Origin: an uncultured Succinivibrionaceae bacterium
GTDB taxonomy: Bacteria; Pseudomonadota; Gammaproteobacteria; Enterobacterales; Succinivibrionaceae
Length of the DNA: 12,222 bases
Direction: 5' to 3'
NCBI GenBank assembly: GCA_900539665.1
Contig: UQCV01000070.1
Coordinates: 1 to 12,222 of the forward strand
The notes under the pieces are model-generated. The model was not told where the DNA came from. It searched no databases and saw nothing but the letters and a program-made list of their open reading frames with translations. Of this stretch, positions 7,291 to 12,222 are shown piece by piece. How positions within the stretch are numbered: position 1 is the first letter of the stretch; each line of letters begins with the position of its first letter. The translations under genes and the position numbers were made by a program.

Positions 7291-7377
7291 CTTACAGGCG
7301 AAGCTTTAGGTGGTGATTAAAACTCACTACCTATAGAGGCAGCAAGTCCCGAACTAGGCAGTAAGCCATGGTTTTAC
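7291..7377 (+). promoter_or_regulatory. Structured leader RNA upstream of rlmI, unassigned
   Basis: A 10-bp stem with one G-T pair (TAGGTGGTGA 7307-7316, TCACTACCTA 7324-7333) sits inside a possible closing helix CTTAC (7291-7295)/GTAAG (7361-7365). The same GTAAG can instead pair with downstream TTTTAC (7372-7377). AGGCAG(C/T)AAG is repeated at 7337-7346 and 7356-7365. Mutually exclusive pairing and a long leader suggest a regulatory 5' UTR, but it matches no riboswitch class I recognise, and no terminator-like T-tract follows. Confidence 0.35.
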
Positions 7378-7432
7378 TTTAAACTCTACGTGCTTTAAAA
7401 CTTCAACAAGGTCTTTAACTCCGGTCGACATC

Positions 7433-8626
7433 ATGGAACAAAAATTAATTCTCAATCATGGGCGTGATAAATCCCTTAAACGTAGACACCCTTGGGTGTT
7501 CTCTAAGGCGGTAGCAAATACCATCAACCCACCGGTAAATGGAGGCGATATCGCCATTTATAACGCCGAAGGACAATTTTTAGCGACAGCAGCCTATTCT
7601 CCTAAATCCCAAATAAGAGCCCGTGTCTGGAGTTTTGATCCGGCAGAAAAAATCAACACCGAATTCTTTACCAAACGCATAGCCCGAGCTTGGGAAAGTC
7701 GCCGTCTAATGATGGAAAAAACTGGCATGAACGCTTGTCGCATGGTTGACGCTGAATCTGATTTTTTACCTGGCTTAATCATCGACCTCTATGCTAATTT
7801 TTTAGTGCTCCAAGTATTAAGCGCCGGAGCAGCTTTTCATCTACCAGAAATTACCAACGCCTTAAGAAGCCTGTTCCCTGAACACAACATCTATGAACGC
7901 TCTGACGCCGACGTCAGACGTAAAGAAGGTCTTGAACCTAAAAAGGGTATTATCTATGGAGCTGAACCACCACAGGAACTTGAAATCCAAGAAAATGGTG
8001 GCATGAAAATTCTCGTAGATATCGTTAATGGACACAAAACCGGTTACTACCTTGACCAACGCGACAATCGCGCAGCTTTAGAAAAATATTGTCAAGGCAA
8101 AACCGTATTAAATTGTTTCAGCTACACCGGTGGTTTTTCGTTATACGCGTTAAGAGGACGCGCCAAAGCTGTTTCTAATGTTGATGTCTCTGCCCGTGCT
8201 TTAGATACGGCTAAACGTAATGTAGTCTTAAATCACTTAGATCCAGGGCGCGTTAAATTTATTAAAGAAGATGTATTTGCCTTTTTACGTAAAGAAAAAG
8301 AAGCTGGTCATAAATACGACGTCATCGTACTTGATCCGCCTAAGTTCGCTGAAAGCCAAAGCCAGCTTGTAAAAGCTTGTCGTGGCTATAAAGATATCAA
8401 TATGGTGGCAGCTTCAATTTTAAACCCAGGTGGCTTTTTGTTAACCTTCTCTTGCTCTGGGCATATGGAACCGGCGCTCTTCCAAAAAGTAGTTGCTGAC
8501 GCCATCATCGATGCCGGGCGTGAAGCTCAAATCGTAGAATACTTACACCAAGCAAGCGACCATCCAGTCGCAGTTCCATATCCAGAAGGCTTATACCTTA
8601 AAGGCTTAGTACTTAGAGTATGGTAA
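7433..8626 (+). CDS. rlmI: 23S rRNA (cytosine(1962)-C(5))-methyltransferase RlmI
   Basis: RlmI makes m5C1962 in 23S rRNA using S-adenosylmethionine. The 397 residues match the usual length (E. coli 396). The N-terminal 70 residues form a PUA-type RNA-binding domain with RDKSLKRRHPWVFSKAV (11-27). The Rossmann methyltransferase part contains GHKTGYYLDQRDNR (200-213), the SAM loop VLNCFSYTGGFSLYA (225-239), LDPPKF (300-305) and the TFSCSGHM block (338-345), with C341 a likely catalytic cysteine. The ATG at 7433 gives the family N-terminus. There is no Shine-Dalgarno at proper spacing (nearest AAGG is about 21 nt away), although the frame is open further upstream. The gene is monocistronic, with its own promoter, a long leader and a downstream hairpin. 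The call is secure. Confidence 0.95.
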   Translation: MEQKLILNHGRDKSLKRRHPWVFSKAVANTINPPVNGGDIAIYNAEGQFLATAAYSPKSQIRARVWSFDPAEKINTEFFTKRIARAWESRRLMMEKTGMNACRMVDAESDFLPGLIIDLYANFLVLQVLSAGAAFHLPEITNALRSLFPEHNIYERSDADVRRKEGLEPKKGIIYGAEPPQELEIQENGGMKILVDIVNGHKTGYYLDQRDNRAALEKYCQGKTVLNCFSYTGGFSLYALRGRAKAVSNVDVSARALDTAKRNVVLNHLDPGRVKFIKEDVFAFLRKEKEAGHKYDVIVLDPPKFAESQSQLVKACRGYKDINMVAASILNPGGFLLTFSCSGHMEPALFQKVVADAIIDAGREAQIVEYLHQASDHPVAVPYPEGLYLKGLVLRVW

Positions 8627-8655
8627 CAGCTTAGAGTATCTTCATTAAATAGAAT

Positions 8656-8689
8656 AAAGTCCCATTTCCCCTCTAAGGAATGGGACTTT
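8656..8689. terminator. Hairpin after rlmI, probable bidirectional terminator
   Basis: AAAGTCCCATT(T)CC and GGAATGGGACTTT form a 13-bp stem with one bulged T and a 7-nt loop, 30 nt after the rlmI stop. The plus-side tail is only moderately T-rich; the minus side reads into TTATTCTATTTAATG. It separates rlmI from the convergent flavoprotein gene. The next stretch, 8690-8852, shows no gene. Confidence 0.6.
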
Positions 8690-8852
8690 CTACTTCGTTC
8701 TACTTCATTAAGGCATACTGCCTCCTAATAGATGCGTGCCATGAGTACTCAGCTTGCCACGTAGTAAGTGCTGTTTAGCCAGCGCTATTTGGTCAGCGCC
8801 ATTTACGTACGCTACATAGTTTTACTGTGTTTTAATGCCTCAAGCCAAACAC

Positions 8853-9407
8853 TTAATCATCGGCAAGAAGCGACCGCCCTGCTTCATAAGCCTCATGTTC
8901 TGCCACATGCCCTGACGCTTCACGCGGGCCGCCAACGCCACCTGCGAAAATAGTGCCCGCAAACTTGGCGTTTTCAAAACAAGAAACCCAACCTTTTATA
9001 TCTGAGATTGAACCTATAGGCGCCCGATTTTCGTCATCATCATAAGCGGAGCACAAAAACCAAACATCTTTAAAATGATAGTCTGAAGCATATAGAGCAT
9101 TCATTCGATCAAGTAAAGTTTTTAACTGCCCTGAAATGCTGTAATAATAAACAGGGGATGCGAAAACAACCACGTCTGCTTGCAGCACTTTTGCAGTTAT
9201 GGCGTTGGCATCGTCATCTATAAGACAATGTTTGGTTTCTTGGCATTGTAAACACCCATGACAAAAAGCAATAGCTTTTCCTTTTAAGCTAATGCTTTCC
9301 ACTTGGCAACCAACTTCACCCGCCCCTTTAGCAAAAGCTTGAGCTAGGATATCGGAATTACTACCACCACGCAGGCTACTACTGATAATTACAACTTTTT
9401 TACTGAT
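8853..9407 (-). CDS. Iron-sulfur flavoprotein-like NAD(P)H:FMN reductase (flavodoxin fold), apparent ATC start
   Basis: With the ATC at 9405-9407 as start the protein has 184 residues, normal for this family. It begins (M)SKKVVIISSSLRGGSNSD, the strand-loop that holds FMN phosphate. Cysteines C49, C52, C55 and C61 follow the CX2CX2CX5C pattern of iron-sulfur flavoproteins. ASPVYYYSISGQLK (83-96) and GGVGGP (156-161) are flavin-contact regions of the fold. The first conventional start is the GTG codon 36 (9300-9302), which would remove the FMN loop. ATC has a good Shine-Dalgarno AAAGGA (9416-9421) at 8 nt, and an in-frame TAA (9420-9422) blocks any upstream start. Either ATC is used as a rare initiator, or ATG mutated to ATC and expression is lost. 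The rest of the frame is intact. The substrate is unknown. Confidence 0.75.
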   Translation of the reverse strand: MSKKVVIISSSLRGGSNSDILAQAFAKGAGEVGCQVESISLKGKAIAFCHGCLQCQETKHCLIDDDANAITAKVLQADVVVFASPVYYYSISGQLKTLLDRMNALYASDYHFKDVWFLCSAYDDDENRAPIGSISDIKGWVSCFENAKFAGTIFAGGVGGPREASGHVAEHEAYEAGRSLLADD

Positions 9408-9419
9408 TGTTTTATTCCT

Positions 9420-9449
9420 TTAGTGAAACCAAGCAAATACAAGCAACAT
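9420..9449 (-). CDS. Possible 9-residue leader ORF before the flavoprotein gene
   Basis: ATG at 9447-9449 opens MLLVFAWFH and stops at the TAA 9420-9422, which overlaps the Shine-Dalgarno of the ATC-start gene. AGGTGG with a 5-nt spacer precedes the ATG. It is in the same frame as the flavoprotein. It could couple translation to the ATC start, or be a chance ORF. Confidence 0.3.
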   Translation of the reverse strand: MLLVFAWFH

Positions 9450-9569
9450 AAAAACCACCTAACAAAGTAATCACGGTCATGCCTATTGGCTATACCTAAG
9501 TTATTTTGATAGCGTGTTTCTTATCTTATCACTTCCTAAAAGCTTACAATGCGCCGTTGCCGACAGTAT

Positions 9570-9606
9570 AAAAAAAACTCTTAGGCCTAAATGTAAATTC
9601 TTAGCC
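9570..9606 (-). terminator. Possible terminator of the methyltransferase gene
   Basis: On the minus strand GGCTAA (9606-9601) and TTAGGCC (9590-9584) pair with one bulge, and a run of eight Ts (9577-9570) follows after about six bases. The stem is weak and the gap before the Ts is long. Its position 40 nt after the methyltransferase stop fits a terminator. Confidence 0.4.
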
Positions 9607-9647
9607 TCTTTGCCCGGTTGATTGGCACTAAGAAGCGCCCCAAAAAA

Positions 9648-11660
9648 CTAAACCAGGAACAAATTTTCTGTTGCCATTGATTGCTTGATGATACTGTATT
9701 CATGTTCAGTTAGTTTATACAGTTTCTTGATTTCACTATCTAAATCATCATACAACTCATTTAACAATTGCTCATCTTGTGAAGCAATCAGAAGGTCGAC
9801 TTTTTCTTGTATCATTTCCTGTGTTGCTTGATCGGCAATAGGGATTGGCATTTGTTCGATATGAGATCGCAAAACCTTCACTGAATTAAATTGCTTCTTA
9901 AAGACAAACTGCGCCATTCTTGAATTAAGGATGGCCATTATATATTTAACCGACAAGTCATGAATTTTAGGGATGACAATATTGCAACTATTTAGTGATA
10001 ATCTCTGCTGGTCATCATATGCAAAAACCAATTGGTTACAGATAAACCTATATAACAATTTTTCTGGAGCTCGATAGTATTCTATTGGGGCTATCTGCTG
10101 AAAACTCTCGGGCTTAAAATCAATATAATTGCCACTCTCGCTTGCCTTATATTTGTAAATATCAATCCCTTTTAAGATCATTTCATTAGCACTATTTTTT
10201 TCGCTTGATATATATGATTTGTTATCCCCGGTAACAATACCTAAGGCAAAAACCGCTTTCCCCTCAAGTTTTTCCTTTGGGGTCACATTATTGATTTTAT
10301 CAAGCACCGACTGTTCATCATCAGTTGTTAAAAAACTAAAATAGTCAGCTGAAACAACTCGATCCTTTTTAAGGATGTATTCTTTACCGTTATCATTCAC
10401 CTTTAGTCCACAGCAATTTATCTTTTCACCTGTATTTGTCATTTCAAGAATAATGCAAGGACATTGCACCTTATCAAAAGTGTTGCCTAGGTATGACAAA
10501 AAAGAGATAGAGGTATTATCAATAATGAACTGTCTAATAGGCGCATGCGCTTTAACATTAAGAATCGCTTCAGGCAACACGAAGGACAACTTTCCCCCTT
10601 TTTTCATATGTTTTAACGCACATTCAATAAACACATCATACGATTCAACATTCTTCCCCATAGCTGAATCATAATTCTGGCGTAGAAACATACTTTCACT
10701 TTCCGAAAAGTTGTACCCCCATGGCGGATTCCCCAAAATATAATCAAATTCAGTATTATGGTAATCAGCCAAGTAATTTATTTGCGTAACATTCGTGTAG
10801 AGTACCTTCACATCGGTTGGCCGATATTTTATTGCCAGATTGATTCGCGTTATCTTTACGCTTATTTCATCTATATCGTTTGCAAAAATATTATTTACGA
10901 CAAATTCATCTGATAACTGCAGCAAAAAATTACCGGTCCCACAACATGGGTCTAACACCCTCTTCTCTGATTTTTTATTTTCGTTTTCGAATAATGCATC
11001 AATAAGTTTTTTCACCACTGAGGTAGGAGTGTAATATGCACCAATGGCCTTTCGGTTTGCCACATTTTTACATGAGATGTATAGCAACCCAATAATGTCT
11101 TCATGCGACTCTAGTTCATAGTCAATTTCAAATAAACACAAATTATCTCTTATTATGTCATCTACATTGACTACTCCTTGCAGCAAATCTGTAATAAAAC
11201 AACTAAATCCGCCTAGATCAATTTCATGCTTTAAAAAACCGCTTAAGAAATAACGATGACGATGATTACTAACATTAAGGGCTTTGCTTAACAAACATAC
11301 GGCACATTCTGCTAAAACGCATTTTATAATATCGTTTGAAATTTCAATTTTTTGGCAACTAAAAATAGCTAGTAGTTTTTGCACATGTGCAAAATTAACA
11401 GATTTCTCTGAAACATATGCTTTATACAACGAGTTACCAGAAACATATTTTTTATTACGCCTACTCTTTAATGCCCTATTTTGACCAGACTGAAGTTCCA
11501 ATTTAAGCTGGTCTAGATATGCTCTCGTAAAATACGCAGTCTTACCTTCTACCAAGCTAGGCAACATTTTTCCAAGTTTGAGCCAATTTTTACCTGTCGC
11601 AACTGATATTGATAGTTCTGCACAAGCATCTTTTAATCCAATCAATCCATTATCTTCCAC
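9648..11660 (-). CDS. Orphan N6-adenine DNA methyltransferase with N-terminal helix-turn-helix (Eco57I/TaqI-like)
   Basis: The protein should methylate adenine N6 in a specific DNA site. In order along its 670 residues: a MerR/excisionase-like HTH (about 5-55, LKDACAELSISVATGKNWLK at 9-28); a helical region (75-200); the pre-motif AIGAYYTPTSVVKKL (205-219); SAM motif VLDPCCGTGNFLLQL (235-249) with acidic NDID (261-264); catalytic NPPWG (311-315); and a TaqI-like C-terminal specificity domain (about 380-610, with LNSRMAQFVFKKQF at 578-591 and IEQMPIPI at 601-608). No PD-(D/E)XK nuclease block is visible, unlike type IIG enzymes, and no restriction gene is in the window. The GTG at 11660 follows an in-frame TAG 9 nt upstream; AAGGA lies 11 nt upstream of it. 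A 16-bp inverted repeat stands 32 nt upstream. The methyltransferase class is firm; being restriction-free is only true for this window. Confidence 0.88.
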   Translation of the reverse strand: MEDNGLIGLKDACAELSISVATGKNWLKLGKMLPSLVEGKTAYFTRAYLDQLKLELQSGQNRALKSRRNKKYVSGNSLYKAYVSEKSVNFAHVQKLLAIFSCQKIEISNDIIKCVLAECAVCLLSKALNVSNHRHRYFLSGFLKHEIDLGGFSCFITDLLQGVVNVDDIIRDNLCLFEIDYELESHEDIIGLLYISCKNVANRKAIGAYYTPTSVVKKLIDALFENENKKSEKRVLDPCCGTGNFLLQLSDEFVVNNIFANDIDEISVKITRINLAIKYRPTDVKVLYTNVTQINYLADYHNTEFDYILGNPPWGYNFSESESMFLRQNYDSAMGKNVESYDVFIECALKHMKKGGKLSFVLPEAILNVKAHAPIRQFIIDNTSISFLSYLGNTFDKVQCPCIILEMTNTGEKINCCGLKVNDNGKEYILKKDRVVSADYFSFLTTDDEQSVLDKINNVTPKEKLEGKAVFALGIVTGDNKSYISSEKNSANEMILKGIDIYKYKASESGNYIDFKPESFQQIAPIEYYRAPEKLLYRFICNQLVFAYDDQQRLSLNSCNIVIPKIHDLSVKYIMAILNSRMAQFVFKKQFNSVKVLRSHIEQMPIPIADQATQEMIQEKVDLLIASQDEQLLNELYDDLDSEIKKLYKLTEHEYSIIKQSMATENLFLV

Positions 11661-11691
11661 TGTGCTCTACATCCTTCATCTTTAGGCTTGG

Positions 11692-11746
11692 TCGCACCTT
11701 GAGGAATTATCCAAACATTGCTAATCCTTTATTCACCAAGGTGCGA
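11692..11746 (-). promoter_or_regulatory. 16-bp inverted repeat in the methyltransferase leader
   Basis: TCGCACCTTGAGGAAT (11692-11707) and ATTCACCAAGGTGCGA (11731-11746) pair over 16 positions: ten perfect pairs, then one G-T, one mismatch and four more pairs, with a 23-nt loop. It starts 32 nt before the methyltransferase start codon. It can act as a DNA operator (the product carries an HTH) or as a leader hairpin. No T-tract follows on the coding side; on the plus strand a weak T-rich tail follows. No convincing promoter was assigned. Confidence 0.55.
11711..11723 (-). repeat. 13-bp motif TAGCAATGTTTGG, copy 1 (minus strand)
   Basis: The 13-mer lies in the loop of the methyltransferase leader hairpin. 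A perfect copy in the opposite orientation is at 12154-12166. The two copies flank the IS200/IS605-like element. Confidence 0.5.
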
Positions 11747-11922
11747 TTGGTTTTACATAATTTTTGCACAGCCTCTCTGAAAGGCCGAACTTTTAAGCGA
11801 CTTCTTTAACGGATAAGTACTTCATATCGTCTCTCTTAATAGTTATAAATTGGGGCGTAAAACCCACATGCTTGCATGTGGGATGAAAGCCGTTTTTCTA
11901 TGAAAAAATATATTTTTACTAC

Positions 11923-11950
11923 TTAACATTAGCGTAGAACAATATATAAT
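11923..11950 (+). promoter_or_regulatory. Good sigma-70 promoter inside the small element
   Basis: TTAACA (11923-11928) and a perfect TATAAT (11945-11950) are 16 bp apart, the best -35/-10 pair seen in the window. Transcription would start near 11957, directly before the structured RNA region and not before any gene of useful length. Confidence 0.55.
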
Positions 11951-11956
11951 TTAAAT

Positions 11957-12104
11957 GTTAGGAAGATTGACTGTACTTCCTTGTCGTAAGACAGAAATTT
12001 ACCGCTAATGTGGTCGTAGGACCGCTTGGTAATAAAAGTCCTGATTCAAACAGATTTACACTTGGTAATCAGAACCCCACGGGCTTGCCCGTGGGAGCAG
12101 TCAG
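11957..12104 (+). ncRNA. Multi-stem structured RNA, TnpB omega-RNA-like
   Basis: Downstream of the promoter, stems follow one another: GGAAG/CTTCC (11961-11980); TGTC-GTAA-GACA (11982-11993, GNRA-type loop); GTGGTC-GTAG-GACCGC (12010-12025, one G-T pair) enclosed by TACC/GGTA (12000-12003, 12028-12031); CTGATT/AATCAG (12041-12072); and the right-end hairpin 12076-12095. CTTGGTAAT is repeated at 12025-12033 and 12061-12069. A compact fold ending at an IS200/IS605 right end is what omega RNAs look like, with the guide taken from flanking DNA after about 12104. No tnpB is present, so it may be a relic or may serve a TnpB in trans. Function is inferred. Confidence 0.45.
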
Positions 12105-12222
12105 TATATGCGCGTAAGCGAACCTATGTAATATTAATATTGTTTCACATATCTAGCAATGTTTGGTTAGCAGTTACGCACGAAAATATAGGAGTTTAAT
12201 ACCATGTCCCCATCCTAATGTC
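12105..12222 (+). other. Right edge: short ORF start and palindrome, no recognisable gene
   Basis: This stretch holds a 12-bp palindrome AATATTAATATT (12130-12141), the second copy of the 13-mer TAGCAATGTTTGG (12154-12166), and an AGGAG Shine-Dalgarno (12190-12194) 9 nt before ATG 12204-12206. That ATG opens only MSPS before TAA (12216-12218). It may be a leader peptide or the truncated start of a gene broken or continued beyond the window. Confidence 0.3.

Larger units (their letters stand above)
11851..12104 (+). mobile_element. Small IS200/IS605-derived element without transposase or tnpB (MITE-like)
   Basis: Two subterminal hairpins of identical architecture bracket about 190 bp: CCCACATGCTTGCATGTGGG (11863-11882) and CCCACGGGCTTGCCCGTGGG (12076-12095). 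They share CCCAC-nnGC-TT-GCnn-GTGGG and differ at two base pairs with full compensation. The right one is followed by GAGCAGTCAG, resembling the end at 87-97. Such paired hairpins mark left and right ends of IS200/IS605 elements, which move as single strands without inverted repeats. No TnpA or TnpB motif is present between them. A frame open from 11971 to the TAA near 12115 ends ...NQNPTGLPVGAVSICA, similar in style to tnpB tails that overlap the right end. Exact ends are not known; the left boundary is a guess. Confidence 0.5.

Noticed and set aside
7291..7377. tRNA or known riboswitch in the rlmI leader
   Set aside because: No cloverleaf, TPsiC-type GTTCRANNC box or recognisable riboswitch core could be matched. 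It is left as an unassigned structured leader.
8853..9302. Flavoprotein CDS beginning at GTG 9302
   Set aside because: That start removes the FMN phosphate-binding strand and loop, which is clearly encoded in frame up to 9407, and it lacks the good Shine-Dalgarno found before the ATC.
10375..11484. Several plus-strand ORFs of 64-99 residues opposite the methyltransferase gene
   Set aside because: They are shadows of the minus-strand coding frame, which carries all methyltransferase motifs without interruption.
9648..11660. Complete type IIG restriction-modification enzyme
   Set aside because: The N-terminal 200 residues show an HTH and a helical region, with no PD-(D/E)XK motif visible by eye, so a nuclease function is not supported.
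11863..12104. CRISPR-like or retron-like array, given repeated hairpins and the long-range pair ACATTAGCG/CGCTAATGT (11926-11934, 12003-12011)
   Set aside because: There are no regular repeat-spacer units, no Cas genes and no reverse transcriptase in the window. The 9-bp pair spans the promoter, so it could not form in the predicted transcript. The hairpins fit IS200/IS605 ends better.

Overview
The window reads as chromosomal DNA of an AT-leaning gammaproteobacterium. The marker genes are asnA, a YejM/PbgA-type inner-membrane sulfatase-fold protein (a gammaproteobacterial LPS checkpoint factor), rlmI, and a GT90 LPS-type glycosyltransferase. The mix resembles Pasteurellales or Aeromonadales/Succinivibrionaceae, but the genus cannot be fixed from the sequence alone.

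Layout. 1-101: right-end hairpin of an IS200/IS605-type element whose body would lie to the left. 102-366: asnA upstream region with a 10-bp inverted repeat and a TATAAT promoter. 367-1401 (+): asnA, ending in a clear intrinsic terminator. 1691-3670 (-): yejM-like gene, divergent from 3927-5552 (+), a phosphoethanolamine-transferase-like membrane enzyme. 5849-6910 (-): GT90 glycosyltransferase, convergent with the transferase across a shared hairpin. 7433-8626 (+): rlmI, with a promoter and a structured leader of about 145 nt. 8853-9407 (-): iron-sulfur flavoprotein-like NAD(P)H/FMN reductase, apparently starting at an ATC codon. 9648-11660 (-): orphan N6-adenine DNA methyltransferase with an N-terminal helix-turn-helix. 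11661-12222: no sizeable gene; it holds a long inverted repeat next to the methyltransferase start and a compact IS200/IS605-like element with two matching hairpins, a good promoter and a multi-stem RNA resembling a TnpB omega RNA, with no tnpB.

Themes. The middle of the window (yejM, transferase, GT90) is devoted to outer-membrane LPS control and modification, although the three genes are not one operon. asnA and rlmI are housekeeping genes with separate promoters that share the same 12-mer around the -10 box. The right third looks accessory: orphan methyltransferase plus transposon-derived RNA. The most unusual items are the tnpB-less omega-RNA-like unit, the HTH-methyltransferase with a 16-bp inverted repeat in its leader, and the ATC-start flavoprotein preceded by a nine-codon leader ORF. 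Functional calls rest on motif recognition by eye; no database search was run.
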